Origin: Maratus speciosus
Lineage: Eukaryota; Arthropoda; Arachnida; Araneae; Salticidae
DNA: 64,000 nt
Assembly (NCBI GenBank): GCA_963932465.1
Contig: OZ010795.1
Location: forward strand, 524,649,451 to 524,713,450
Direction: 5' to 3'
Shown here piece after piece: positions 1-11,816 of this stretch. Every line of letters begins with the position of its first letter. Positions within the stretch are counted from its first letter, which is position 1. The notes below the pieces were generated by a model. It searched no databases. It was not told where the DNA came from and worked only from the letters and a program-made list of their open reading frames with translations. The position numbers and the translations under genes are program-made.

Positions 1-1202
1 AGTCGTTTCCATGACAGCCATTGCTTGAAAGCTAGATTTTGAATACAAATCAAAACAAAAAAAATTAATATTTTTTCTTCTAATTCAGATAGAAACATGA
101 CTTAAATGTCATTTTAAGCAGGAAAAAACAGAGTAAATTTTAATGAAATAAAATGTTTTTGAAAAATTTAAAAATTTTTGTGTCCCGGACACCTTTAAAT
201 TATAATAGTCCTGTACATAAATTTTAGTAAAGAAACAATATCCTATGGGTTAATATTTTTTTTTTTTTTTTTTTTTTTTAATCTTTCATCAGGCGGTCTT
301 GAAGACCGTTCGCAGTAGCTCTGCGACAATTTGTGTCACAACAGTTAAAGGTTAAATTGAATATTTCCAGCTGAAATGACGTGTATAAAACGCTTTGTCA
401 CATTTAGGACGTCTCATATAGGTTTTTACTGCCGAAAATGCGACAAAAACGCATAAATCGTATACTGTGGGATTATACTAAAGAATTTTCTGTCTAATAA
501 AATGTATGTTTATTTAATAAAATGTCAAATATACCCTAAATGTGGCAAAGTTATAGGGAAGCACGTCTAATTTAGACAAAATGACCTTATATGTAGAAAA
601 ACAAGCATTGTGTGCATAAAGATATTATATATTACAAATAAGATCATTGTGCCTAAATATTACGACTTCTAAATTCGACAATGTTCTCGTATTTAAAATC
701 TCATCGTAGGAATGATATATAAATTCTATAGAGTCAGACATCTGAATTTCAGAAGAAAACGCGAAACATTTCTCTGTGTTTAAAAGGTTTCTTTAAATGA
801 CCTAAAGTTACTTTAAACCTTAAAATTATGATAAAATTTCTATACTTCATGATCTATATTATAAACGCTTCTATTTATTTTTTAATATAAACACATGTTT
901 AAACTATATTTCATGCTTACATAAATCGGTTCAATGAAAAATTTTTGTCACTGATTAAAAGTAAGAATTTAAATAAGGTAACCAGATGCTTTGGATTTCC
1001 GAGGACAATACTCTCACTTTGAAGACATTTACTTATTTAAAAAAAATCGAATAATGCTAAAAGGATTGAAATTATGATATTCTGATAACATTAAGAGTAT
1101 TATATTGCAATCAGCTATTGTCAGATATAGATAAGTCTTAAAAATGAACATAGTTTTCTTAAAATGGTTACTCCTTAAGTACACTTAAATTAAAAATGTT
1201 TT
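1..1202. other. A+T-rich intergenic sequence
   Basis: I see no gene, splice-site-flanked ORF or classified element here. The only notable structure is a 24-nt poly-T run at 256-279. Composition is uniformly A+T-rich. Confidence 0.5.
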
Positions 1203-1560
1203 ACAATAACATACTGAATTTTTATTATAAAGAATATTTAAATTAATTAAGAGATATTGAGATAATGGAAATAAACGAAAATTAGTTTTTAAAATTTAGC
1301 TATTTAAAATAAAATATCATCTAATGTATTTTATAAATAGAATTGAGATTTAAGTGCTTATAATATTTATATATAATCACAATACAATAACATACTTAAT
1401 TTTTATTATAAAGAATATTTCAATTAATTAAGAAAGATTGACATAATTGGGAATAAACAAAAAATAGTTTTAAAAATTTAGCTATTTAAAATAAAATATC
1501 ATCTAATGTATTTCTTAAATGAAACTGAGATTTAAGTGCTTATAATATTTATAAATCACA
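1203..1560. repeat. 181-bp tandem duplication, two copies
   Basis: ACAATAACATACT begins at 1203 and again at 1384, and the following ~175 bp match closely, down to GTGCTTATAATATTTAT at the end of each copy. Differences are scattered substitutions and small indels, so the duplication is not recent. No coding potential. 1561-2220 holds nothing I recognise. Confidence 0.85.
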
Positions 1561-2221
1561 TGCAAAATCGAAATTTAACATTATATTTTAAATATATCAA
1601 CTTAAACTAATTTTAGCTTACGGAACATTTATTCTTCTTTATGATATATGCATGCATATACGCGTTGCTTAATTGTAAACAATGTCTCAAGAGTTACACA
1701 ACTAAATAATTGTTAAATGTACCTATTTTTTATGCAAAAATTTCACGTATATTGAGACTAAACGTAATTTTCACTACTAGATAACAATTTAAATGTCCAT
1801 TTAAATATACTTTTAAGATTTTACGAAAAAGTCATTACTTTTCTTATTCTCATTAAATTTTACATTAATATATAATATTGAATGAGACTAATTGCCTTAT
1901 AGATAATTACCGACGTAAAATCTGAACAATCTATTCAAATCTTAAGTAATTACATAAATTGCATCGATTAAAATATGCATTAGTCCTCATAAATGATGAA
2001 TATTTAATTAAAAAGGCTTGACTACGTACCGTAAAAACATTTAAAGTAAAAATATCTTTTACTGCTAATAGGAGATATTTTAAAAGCCATGGCATTTTAA
2101 GTTTAATTTTAATATGCAATTTAAAAAAAGCCTATTTAACTTCAGAATGGAAAGATTTAGTCAAAGTATAATGTACATACAAATAATGTATCTATCTCTT
2201 AGTTATTCTATCTGTAATAAT

Positions 2222-2600
2222 TATACCTATCTATCTGTCTATATATCTATTTCCCAATAATTCTATTTATCTGTGCATATAACTATTAATTATTTTATCT
2301 ATTTGTCTATATATCTACCAATAAATCTTCCAATAATAATAAACCTACAAATAAATCATTTTATATATCTATCTGTCTATCAGTTATTCTACCTATCTAT
2401 CTCTCAATCAATCTACATATCTATCTATCTATCTATCTATATACATTTATATACAGATACACCATACATATACATATATATATATACAGAGACATCCCAC
2501 ATACACGCACACACATACATATGTATATATACACGCATATATATATGACTAGAAAAATAGATGTGTGTGTGTATGTGTGTCTTTGTGTAATGCGAGTAAT
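2222..2600. repeat. Compound microsatellite (TATC)n, (TA)n, (TG)n
   Basis: Degenerate TATC/TATCTG repeats from 2222 become regular (ATCT)n near 2415-2440, then (TA)n around 2475-2545 and (TG)n around 2562-2580. Apparent ORFs rich in Y, I, S and H on both strands are shadows of these repeats. 2601-2940 holds nothing recognisable. Confidence 0.9.
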
Positions 2601-2942
2601 GCATCTATAGATTGATAGCAACAAAATAATCAAAAACAATGCTAGCAACTTGCTAAAACATTCGTAACTTTCCCTGCTTGTATTTCAAGAAATACGCTGC
2701 TATCAATGCATTGGTCGATTCGTCACATTTCCACTCGGGCAGTATGCACAGTGCGCCAAAATATGAGAATGTTTCCATGCATACCCATTCTCTATAGGTT
2801 TGTTTTGTGTTTGTAAACATATTTTATTTTGGCGTATCACGCATCGTTCTCTCGTAATACTAATATCAAGTCGATGTTATAATCGAATGTGCAGGTAAAG
2901 CTGAATAGGGGCTATAAATATATAAGGTTATCAATTTTTTGG

Positions 2943-3246
2943 CAATTTCGCACCCCCTCCTAACTTTCCGATATCATACTTTATCATTCCTCAACCAAAG
3001 GATGAAATATGTTTTCAAGCATTAGTTATATATGTTCAAAATCGTGTGGTAAATTAATTTTTAATATATCAAAAAAATTAAATATTTTAATATTTTCATG
3101 TAATGAAGAATTAAATTAAACAGTGAAAATTGTATAACCTTATTTTCAATATTAAAGAATTAAATATGTTTTCAAGCGAAATGTATATATGTCAATTTCG
3201 CACCCCCTCCTAACTTTCCGATATCATACTTTATCATTCCTCAACC
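2943..3246. repeat. 54-bp exact direct repeat flanking satellite-derived filler
   Basis: A 54-bp C-rich block (CACCCCCTCCTAACTTTCCG is part of it) is present at 2943-2996 and again, base for base, at 3193-3246. The ~196 bp between the copies nearly match part of the ~165-bp satellite array at 4207-4400, so satellite sequence copied from 1.2 kb away lies between two copies of the flanking sequence. This looks like repair with templated insertion or a local rearrangement. Confidence 0.85.
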
Positions 3247-3870
3247 TCCCTCCCCCTTCTCGCTATTAGTATCGTTATCAATGTCTAAAAATTCTTTTTA
3301 TTTTTGCAATTTTTTTTTCTTTTTACACGTTTGCAATGTCATGGTATATATGGTTATGCATTTTTAATTCCCATATTTTAAGATTTAAATGAAGAGAAGA
3401 AATTCATAAAATATCTCTCTTATATAAGAAATAACTTTATATCAAATAACATTTTAAAGAAATACTTATTATTTATAGTGTCCAAGTAATCTGAGTTTGA
3501 ATACAATCTAGTGTTACTGTGATCTATTTACATTTTAATTTCGAGTATTAAAATTATAGAAAATAATACTAAAAAGGATAATTTACCCAATTTAGTTTTT
3601 ATTATCATTAATTAAACACTTGTTTTGACATTCATAATTAAATCTTTCCTGAATAAGATTATGAGAAAATGCTTTTCACAGTTTTCTATATTTTAATTTT
3701 TCTAGAGTGCTATTATGTCTATTTTTCAGACTCATGTATGGTTCATATTACTAATTATTATTTTTATTCAGCTCAATAAAATTATGTTAAATGGTTTTCC
3801 TCATATTCAGTCATGAAATCAGCTAAAGTGCTTCTTTTTAAATATATTTTTTTACATTTTTGAAATATTT
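3247..3870. other. A+T-rich unique sequence with a decayed repeat copy
   Basis: No gene is visible. Around 3479-3528 a ~50-bp stretch (GTGTCCAAGTAATCTGAG...) is a diverged match to 4807-4856, so it is a decayed fragment of the repeat annotated at 4690-5050. Confidence 0.4.
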
Positions 3871-4688
3871 ATGGATTAAATATATATTCAAGCTTAAGGT
3901 ATATATGTGCAAAAGCGTGTGGTAAATTAATTTTTAATGTATCATACTAAACATTAATTTAAAAAAAACTTCAATTTTTTCATGAAATTAAGAATAAAAT
4001 CAAAAAAAAGAAAATTTTAAACCCTCAGATTCAATATGAAATGATTAAATATGTTTTCAAGCATAAGATATATATCTGCAAAATTGTGAGACAATTTAAT
4101 TTTTTATATATCATACTAAAAAGTTAATCAAAAATATTTTAACATTTTCATGAAATAAAGAATTGAATGAAACAAAGAAAATTTTAGCGCCTTGGATTCA
4201 CTATTAATGGATGAAATATGTTTTCAAGCATAAGTTATATATGTTCAAAATCAATGCAAATTAATTTTTAATATATCAAAAAAATTAAATATTTTAATAT
4301 TTTCATGTAATGAAGAATTAAATTAAATAGTGAAATTTTTATAACCTTATTTTCGATATTAAAGAATTAAATATGTTTTCAAGCGAAAGGTATATATGCC
4401 CATAATCGTGTGGCAAATTCATTTTTAATATATCATACGGAAACTTTGTTTAAAAATATTTTAAATTTTTCATAAAGCGAAGAATTAAATCAACAAAGAA
4501 AATAAAACCTCGGTTACAATATTAAAGTATTACATATGTTTTCCAGCATATATATATGTGTGTGCACAAACGCGTGTCAAATGAATTTTTAATATATCAT
4601 ACTAATCATTTAATCAAAAATATTTTTAATTTTTCATGGACTGAAAAATTAAATCAAACAAAGAGTGTTTTAAAACCTCAAATTTCCC
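3871..4688. repeat. ~165-bp satellite array, five units
   Basis: Five head-to-tail units start near 3871, 4041, 4207, 4363 and 4526. Each contains ATATGTTTTCAAGC near its start, TTAATTTTTAATATATCA in the middle and a TTTTCATG...AAGAATTAAAT segment. Unit lengths vary from about 156 to 170 bp. The third and fourth units are nearly identical to the filler at 2998-3192. Confidence 0.85.
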
Positions 4689-4689
4689 C

Positions 4690-5050
4690 CATACGGTAAA
4701 TACGGAACTTGAGCAGATGGAGTTAACAGTAGCATTCGTCATCTTTAAAACCCTCTTCAAACTCACGTGAGATTTTCCCTTTAAGTGCGGAAATATACAT
4801 CAGCCGGATAGTGCCCAAGTGATCTGAGCGCGAACGCCACCTAGTGTTACCGCACACACCAACTCTGCTTGCCGGATTTCTCCATTCAAAATGCTTCCAG
4901 GACTTACAGGAGAAAGACTCTTTACTCTTTGTGCTCCGGTAGTTTTTCTCTGATTGTGCGAATTTTGCACATTGTGCTCTTGCTTTGCGTGTGCTAACTA
5001 AAGAGGAAATTGGGTATTTCATAAACTCCAGTACTCTATTGTTGGATACC
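4690..5050. repeat. Moderate-GC interspersed sequence with CTCF-like site
   Basis: Base composition shifts to near 45% G+C in an otherwise A+T-rich tract. A minus-strand reading frame of about 109 codons spans it, but it resembles no family I know, has no Met start (it opens at TTG) and a diverged partial copy occurs at 3479-3528. I therefore treat it as an interspersed repeat rather than an exon. Read on the minus strand, CACTAGGTGGCGTT at about 4834-4847 resembles the CTCF core consensus. It could instead be upstream regulatory DNA of the gene starting at 5.3 kb. Confidence 0.35.
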
Positions 5051-5217
5051 AAATATGGAATTACTCTAAATTAAATATCAAATGGATAAATTTATTCAAA
5101 CCTTTAACATATAGAGTGGATAAACGTGCATGCGACTTATCCGAAAGATTTTTCATTCTAATAGTGGTGGTTATTAAATCAATTATAATCTTCACATAAT
5201 AATAATATTTTGTGCGG

Positions 5218-5244
5218 TATATAATACTTATTTTCTATCTCAGT
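5218..5244 (+). promoter_or_regulatory. Possible TATA box and TCAGT initiator
   Basis: TATATAA at 5218-5224 lies 24 bp upstream of the A of TCAGT (5240-5244), which matches the arthropod initiator consensus. The spacing is a few bases shorter than usual, so the TATA assignment is weak; the initiator alone may suffice. It would give a ~62-nt 5' UTR before the exon at 5305. Confidence 0.3.
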
Positions 5245-5304
5245 GTGTGTTGAAATATTATCGAGAAAGCTTTTACTGTGAAAGTGATCAATATTCTCAA
5301 ACAC

Positions 5305-5383
5305 ATGTCAACAATGTTGTTCCGTGTGTTAATGATGATCACGCTTTTGTGCAAGAGTGGGATTGTATCCGGAGCAAATCAAG
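5305..5383 (+). CDS. First coding exon of a secreted or membrane protein (signal peptide)
   Basis: The reading frame opens at ATG 5305, preceded by an in-frame TGA within the presumed 5' UTR. It encodes 26 codons: a short polar N-terminus, a hydrophobic core (LMMITLL) and a small-residue region (SGIVSGA) typical of a signal peptidase site. The second ATG (5314) sits in a better context (CAACAATG), and starting there gives an equally good signal peptide. The exon ends AAG|GTAAGC at 5383/5384, a near-consensus donor in phase 1, the classic phase for signal-peptide exons. Downstream exons were not recognised; the following 2 kb are repeats, implying a large intron. The 26 residues do not identify the family. 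Confidence is in the exon, not the function. Confidence 0.5.
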
Positions 5384-5508
5384 GTAAGCTCAATTGCTGG
5401 AATAAATAAAATTAAAGAGATAAAATAAATTTAAGCTCAGCATTATAAATAATATAAATTTTTATACAAGTTCTGAATAGAACTCATTTTATGACAAGAA
5501 TATTTTAG

Positions 5509-5658
5509 TTTTAAAATCACAGAAATGAACGTCTGAATTCAATCCTTAAAGGTACACACATATTTTTAAAAATTATACGGGGCCTCGTTCGATTCCTGTC
5601 CCGGCTAATTTTTCACTCCAATAGAGTTTAAAGTCTTTAATTATAAATATATGTGTGT
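5509..5658 (+). mobile_element. tRNA-derived SINE fragment with 10-bp TSD
   Basis: Contains a B-box-like GTTCGATTCCT and the SINE body start (CTAATTTTTCACTCCA) shared with the copies near 51.7-52.4 kb. AATATTTTAG flanks it at 5499-5508 and 5659-5668. The duplicated copy of the host sequence near 7030-7050 lacks it, so that locus acts as an empty site. The tRNA-like head is truncated. Confidence 0.6.
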
Positions 5659-5842
5659 AATATTTTAGTTGTTTCTTGTAGTTGCAGCACTGATTATGTA
5701 TACTACAGGTTATTCGCCGTATAATAATAATATGCATAGTCGTAATATCATCTTTTTCAATTTAGATTATATGAATAACTTTAGAAAAAATTAATTAAAA
5801 TAAATTTAATATGCAAGTTAAGATATATATCTCTTTTTATAC

Positions 5843-5902
5843 CAGGGCTCGAAATGGAAAATTCCACGAACCGGAACGCTATTTCAAAACTAAAGTCAAA
5901 TA

Positions 5903-5934
<32 letters not shown>

Positions 5935-5973
5935 TACAGTAAAGTCCCGATTATCAGAGTCTCGCTTAACCGT

Positions 5974-6007
<34 letters not shown>

Positions 6008-6991
6008 TATGGCCATTTTTTTCCCCATTCTGATCAGAAAATCAGAGTTCTAACTTTTTACGACTGTTCTTTCATCTTCACCTAACACTTCATTGATAAT
6101 GGCTGTTTCATAATAATGAAACCCATCAGTCCATCAGAAGAAAATTATCCATTCCAAAGTTATAAGTTCGATTCAAATAACTATTTAATACTTTGAACAG
6201 AAAGAAGAGGCTACCCTACAATTTTCATGACACTAATAGAACCACATAGCTGACAATTTATACGTTTTTGTTACCTCTAAAATTGAATACAAATTTTTGC
6301 CATATTTAATCGTTGACAATAGTTAGATTTCGGCGATTGAATTAGGCAAAATTTACTGGTAAGTTTTAGAGGTAAGAAAAAAAAAATCTTAGAGATTGGT
6401 AGCTATGCAGTAGCGTAATACTGCAGAAAAAAAACTGCAGCAAAATTGAATTTCAACGAACAAAAAACTATCAAGGGCTTTTTCAAATAAACAATTTCAT
6501 TCCGCGCATTTCTTAAAAGTAATGAAAATGTACATCAAAGAAATATTACTAGTACCATAAAAATGAAATGAATGAACTGAAAATGTATATTTCATCTCCT
6601 TAATGGGTGACGATTTGTGTAAATCCGGTATTTTGCTAATCCGAGGCGAGCTTGGTCCATATTTACTCGGATAATCGGCACTTTACTGTATAGCAAATTT
6701 ACTTTACCGCATAGCAAATTTATATTTAAGCGTAGAAAAACCAATTAAAAAAATCCATTCAAGATTCTAAATAAATAGAAAAAAATTACAGAGGGTATAT
6801 TATGTTCATGAAACTATACTTTATGTATGAAACTGTAATAATATTTTTTTTAATAATTCCGGAACAATATTTTCCATACTTTCATGAACCGGAACAATAT
6901 TTTCCATACTTTCATGAACCGGAACAATGTTTGGTACAATTTCACGAACCGAAACATCGTTCCGGTTTGCTCCGGTACATTTTGAGCCCTG
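5843..6991. mobile_element. Non-autonomous hAT-like transposon
   Basis: Termini are CAGGGCTCGAAATG on the left and, inverted, CATTTTGAGCCCTG on the right, with the subterminal ACCGGAACG also inverted. The 8-bp target duplication TTTTATAC is perfect (5835-5842 and 6992-6999). CAGGGCTC ends and an 8-bp duplication are hAT hallmarks. Without the nested pogo-like element it is only about 400 bp and has no transposase. Near the right end there are three ~30-bp tandem units (6859-6948) containing CATGAACCGGAACAAT. Confidence 0.85.
5937..6688. mobile_element. pogo/Tigger-like MITE nested in the hAT element
   Basis: Ends CAGTAAAGTCCCGATTATC and, inverted, GATAATCGGCACTTTACTG, flanked by TA on each side (5935-5936, 6689-6690). 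The CAGT...CGATTATCCGA type of terminus is characteristic of pogo/Tigger elements. It is 752 bp and non-coding, with an A run at 5981-6007. It lies wholly inside the hAT-like element, so it inserted later. Confidence 0.8.
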
Positions 6992-7568
6992 TTTTATACA
7001 AGTTCTGAAACGACCTCATTTTATGTCAAGAAAATTTCAATTGTTTCTTGTAATTGTACTGATTATGTATACTGCAGTTTTTTTTGCCGTATAATCATAA
7101 TATACATTGCCGGAATATAATATTTTAAAAATTTTATTATATGATTAAGTTTAAAATGCATTAATTAAAAGAAATTTAATATGCATGTTAAGGTATGTAT
7201 GTCTATAGAATTGTATGGACATTTTATAAAATTACGTATCACATTTGCAATCTTTTACATATATGTAATGCATGATAAGATATATATATCAGTAGAATTG
7301 TATGGATATTTTATATGTATCACATTTGCAATCTTTTACATATATGTAAATTATTTATCTTTTATGAATATAAAGACAGCAATTATTTAAAGTATTGCAC
7401 ATTTAGAGATGCAATGAGGTGTAATACTGCTTAAATTTAAGTTAACATAAACCTTAATCTTTCCCATATATGATTTAAACTATAATAATAATAATAATAA
7501 TAATATGACACATTATTTTGTTCCGATAATAATCGTCCTTCCATTATGAATTAATTATAGTTATTTAA

Positions 7569-8318
7569 GTGGTCAGGTAACCTTTGAAACGTCCAAAAAT
7601 CGAATTTTTTTTTAATAGCTTATAATTAAATATGATTCTTTGGGAATATTTGAAAGCAAACCCCATACAAAAAATTGCATTAGAAGAGAAGTTATGTCTA
7701 ATACACTTTGAGCTTTTGCTATATGATCAACGGGTTTTTCAATCTTTAAAGCCAATTTTCTCAAAACAGCGATTTTGATCATTGTGCCCACGATTTCTGA
7801 AAAACGGTTACCTAGAATTTCACGAAATTTCTGTTGGATGTGTTAAACGTACAGAAGCACAAAATGACCTATTATTATGCTTCTCAAGTTAGAAGTTTAG
7901 AATTCACGGCTACTTTTGTATACAAAAAATCTCGATATTTCGAATTACACTAATTTTTTTTTTTTTTTTTTCGGGATCTACAAGTTTTATTTTTTTTTAT
8001 TGTAGGTCATTTTGAAAACACTTTATATCTGTACTTATAAAAAAAATTTTGGCTTGTTTCAGCCATTCAAATGGGAAAAATCATGCGCGCAATGCATGCA
8101 AGAATAATTCTTTCGTAAAAATTGTATTATCTTTAAAGATAAATAAAAAAAACTATATATGTATATACCTTTTCTAACAACTTTGACTGATAAAATAAAT
8201 CGTTCCTAACATGTGTTTTCAATTTTATAATTAAAAGTTAATTAGTTAAAGAATGACTGCAATTCTTACAGAGGTCACTTTTCCACGTACTTTATTGGTT
8301 CAAAGGTTACCTGACCCC
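7569..8318. mobile_element. 750-bp TTAA-target MITE, copy 1
   Basis: TTAA at 7565-7568 and 8319-8322 flank inverted ends GTGGTCAGGTAACCTTTGAA and TTCAAAGGTTACCTGACCCC. Length 750 bp, no ORF. It shares length, TTAA target, GGGGTC-type end and layout with the elements at 10789 and 27984 but belongs to a diverged subfamily. The TTAA target fits piggyBac or Kolobok superfamilies; without a transposase I cannot choose. Confidence 0.8.
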
Positions 8319-10788
8319 TTAATTCATAAATAAATTAATAATAGAAATGAACTACAGTTACCGTATTTTGATTATTTAACGTAGAGCATAATGACATTTT
8401 AATAATAGAAATAAACTAGACTTACCGTATTTTTGTAATTTATCGTCGAACAAAATGTTTTCAAAGGAGAAAGAATTAAGAATACTAAAAGTGACACATA
8501 CTTTAATACAGCAAGTTTTCCTCATAGCATATATACATAAAAATAGAAAAAGGGAAACCTTTTGAGGGTAGTGAAACACTCTTCCCTTTGTTTCCTTCTT
8601 TAAAGCCACAAAATATCTTTTTTGTACTTTTTCTTGTAAAGCCTGGAGGCTATTTTACATATCAGGCATCTAGTTTTCTACTCTTAGCTTTGTGAAGTGT
8701 TCTTTAAAACGTACGCTCTACTTGCCATTTAGAAAGAAAAAATAGTAAAATCACTAAATGGACACAAATATATTATATAAAACTGTAGTTTCAAGAAGAT
8801 CTTTTTAAATTTACGATTATTTAAGAACTAATCAAGGGGGATCATTAAAAAATTATCTGAAAGATAAATAAAAGTTTCTTTACATAGTTTTAAAACAAAT
8901 ATTTTTTTTTTCTTTTTGTATAGAACTTATAATTAAACTTTGAATGCTAGAATAATAAATTACATGAATGAATATTTTATGCTGGAAAGAAGAATGCTAT
9001 TCTTTGTTTTTCATTAGTTTTATAAAATTCAACGAGTAAGAAAGGAGTAAGAAAGAATGTTTTTTTTTCATTCATTTGTAAGAACATTTGGATTCAATTA
9101 TATTTCAAAAATGTTAAATTAATTAAAATATCTCATTATGTTCGCCCTCTATACACCACTATTTATATTAATTCATGATTTATTAACTTTTTGGCTCTGA
9201 AATTGTTAAACTTTCTTTTAATTACAGAATATGTGAATTAAAATAATGTTACATCTAGATTTATGAATCAAAGTATTAAAAAAATTGTGTGCTGAATTTT
9301 TCATAAATTTCGTTAATAAAATAAGTAAAAGTCAACAAAATCGTTGTAGATTCTATGACTAGAATTAATTTAATATTTTTGTAAAACTTTTAAACACATA
9401 ATCATATTTAAATTGTAGGTTAAGAAATTTAAAAAATATACGTAACACAAGTATTTAACGACGTATTGAAACTACACAAATTTATTAATATTTTAGTTTC
9501 ATGTCAAAGGTACGCATTTATTTGAAGAAAATTACATGACTTCACAAGATTTTCTTTATTTAAATAAACAGCACATCAAGATTTTAGTATGGGTAAAAAT
9601 CCATTCTGTATTTTTATTGTTATTTATTTTTTTATTTTTGCTTTTAAAAGAATAATTTATATGTAGTCGAGAATAGTTATAAAATATATTTAAAGTTGAT
9701 ATGTACCTAAAATTAGAATTCTATATATTTTTTCTCTCTGAATCCTATTTGTAGAAGGGCGTGTATTCATCATAGTTGTAATTATTTTATTTCCGTCAGA
9801 TACTTAACAGTTCTAAATAACACTTTTTGCATATTCTCATCGCTAGTTATAGGAATTATCTTATTGGCTTCCAACATTGCATTAAATAGCCCTTGATAGT
9901 TTCAGAATATACTAAAAAACAGTAAAGACCACCATATTCTGAGTTAAAACAAAATAACACCTTTCTCTATTCTATTTTTACATATTTTGCATTTATAAAA
10001 TCAAAAGATTCCCATGCTATCAAATTTTCATTTCCATTTTTCATTAGCGACAAAACAGAGCTCTAATCATCATCAGCAGAGGATTGTGCCAGAAAATTTT
10101 ATAATTGTACATGTTACCCTTATTTATCTTAACTATTTGACTACAGATAGGGACATATACTTTCCAGTCATGGAATAGATTTTCCATTGTTCCTGAAGAC
10201 TATTTTTTTTTTATTCTATTCATATCATTTTTTGAAAAATAATGTCGGATATACACTATAGTATATTATATGCTATACAATATTTTTAAGGGGAAAATAT
10301 TTCTAAATTGTGGTATGAATGATTATAAAAATAGTCGACAGTGCAGCCCCGTATTTAAAGGATTTTTATGTTTATATTTTTATGGAATTAAAATAAATTT
10401 TCCCCAATTATTATTTTGTACTTTCATGTATAATATTGGTTTAAAAATAATTCATTATTTATTACTCATTATTATAAATATTCCAATTTTGCTTTCATGT
10501 CTATTAAAATTTTTTAAAACAATAAAAATCATATTTATAAAAGGGCAAAAAATGTCCATTTAGCAGCAACTGTTAAAAAGCAAATTTTTAAGCTATTTTT
10601 TATTGAAAATATACAAATCATTTAGGATTGATAAGTGAATGCGTAAGTTCAGATCATTGAATGAACGTAGAAATAAAAGTAAAAAATAGACTTCGTTTTT
10701 TCGTAAAATAAAAGTTTTCCAACATGCATTTCAGAAATGTTTCTTTATTTGAAATTAATTTATAATATTTAATTAGGTCATTATTTAA
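8319..10788. other. A+T-rich sequence without recognised genes
   Basis: A ~64-bp imperfect tandem duplication occurs near 8337-8440 (TTACCGTATTTTG in both copies). Otherwise I see no element ends, coding frames or exon-like patches. The small ORFs, including one at 10270-10563, have composition expected of A+T-rich noncoding DNA. Confidence 0.45.
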
Positions 10789-11539
10789 GGGGTCTCAAGA
10801 CTCTTAAAGCTTTAAATTTTTCGAAAATTTAATTTCTTTTAGATCTTAAGCTCCTATCTTTTCTGAATATTTTGACATACTTGTTTCCTGAAAATTTCCA
10901 TTTGAATAGAAGTTATGGATTTTAGAATTATACCCACTCAATATCTGAAGCGGCGTTTCCGAAAGTTTGAAGTCATTTTTATCCGAAAGGCGTTTTGGGG
11001 CGTAATGCGCACGATATCTCAAAAACTTCTGAATATTTGTTCCTGAAAATTTAAAAACACATGCTTCATGTCATTCTGTGTAAACGGAATCCATAATTTC
11101 CCTTTTATTGTTCAAAAAAAAAAATTTTTTTTGGTGATTAAACTGTTGAAAGTTTCAGATTTTTTTATTAGCTACATGCAACTTTGTATTAGAAATATAA
11201 AAATGCTTTAAAGACAAAATTTTTTAGGTTCAAGGTTATTTCTACAATATAAAATATAAGTAGGCACCAAAATTTACATTCCAGTTGCAAAATTTATTCT
11301 GTAATCCTGCGCAAAATCTGTTATCTGCTTAGACTTTCTGCTCGACAAATGTCTGACAGTTTGGAGCCCCCGGTAAATGCTAATTCTGCTTCTTGCAATT
11401 TTTCAAATACGTGAAATGAAAGAACTTACTTGTATCTTTAATCCCTATAAAAATTGTGTCTTAAAATCAAATACATTTTAAGATATTAAATGTTGAAAAT
11501 TATCTTTTTTTTTTTCAATTGTAAGAGTCCTGAGACCAC
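10789..11539. mobile_element. 750-bp TTAA-target MITE, copy 2
   Basis: TTAA at 10785-10788 and 11540-11543 flank inverted ends GGGGTCTCAAGACTCTTAAA and AAGAGTCCTGAGACCAC. The interior is clearly homologous to 27984-28732, for example CTCAAAAACTTCTGAATATT and GTTTGGAGC in both. Length 751 bp. No transposase. Confidence 0.85.
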
Positions 11540-11816
11540 TTAATGCATTTTAGATAAATCATGCGATATTTTCAAAAGCACGTAGTACTAATTATTTTTA
11601 TATAACTCTCATTTATAATATATTTTTACAAAAATAAATACTGGGGCATTATGAGATTAACTAAAAATTTATTGTTTTTTTATTATGTCATCTATTTGAT
11701 AAGAATAAAATGGATTATGTATATTTTTAACTTCTTGTTTTTATTTCTCTATTATAGGTGTAAACAGATTAAATCAATTAATCTTTCTAAAAATTAGAAT
11801 ATATATATATATATAT

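Larger units (their letters stand above)
5459..7350. repeat. Direct duplication split by insertions
   Basis: 5459-5842 and 6992-7200 share the same sequence (TTTATACAAGTTCTGAA at the start, CTGATTATGTATACT in the middle, TTAATATGCA near the end). The first copy carries a SINE fragment and the hAT-like element lies exactly between copies. A further ~83-bp tandem duplication (TTTGCAATCTTTTACATATA in both) occupies 7186-7350. Confidence 0.7.

Noticed and set aside
2273..2648. Overlapping ORFs on both strands rich in I, Y, S, H and C
   Set aside because: They are reading frames of the TATC, TA and TG microsatellites.
4723..5052. 109-codon minus ORF as a gene
   Set aside because: Opens at TTG, no known family, and a diverged DNA copy lies at 3479-3528; treated as a repeat or regulatory segment.
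10270..10563. 97-codon hydrophobic ORF as a membrane protein
   Set aside because: F, I, L, K-rich composition is what A+T-rich noncoding DNA gives; no promoter or splice support.
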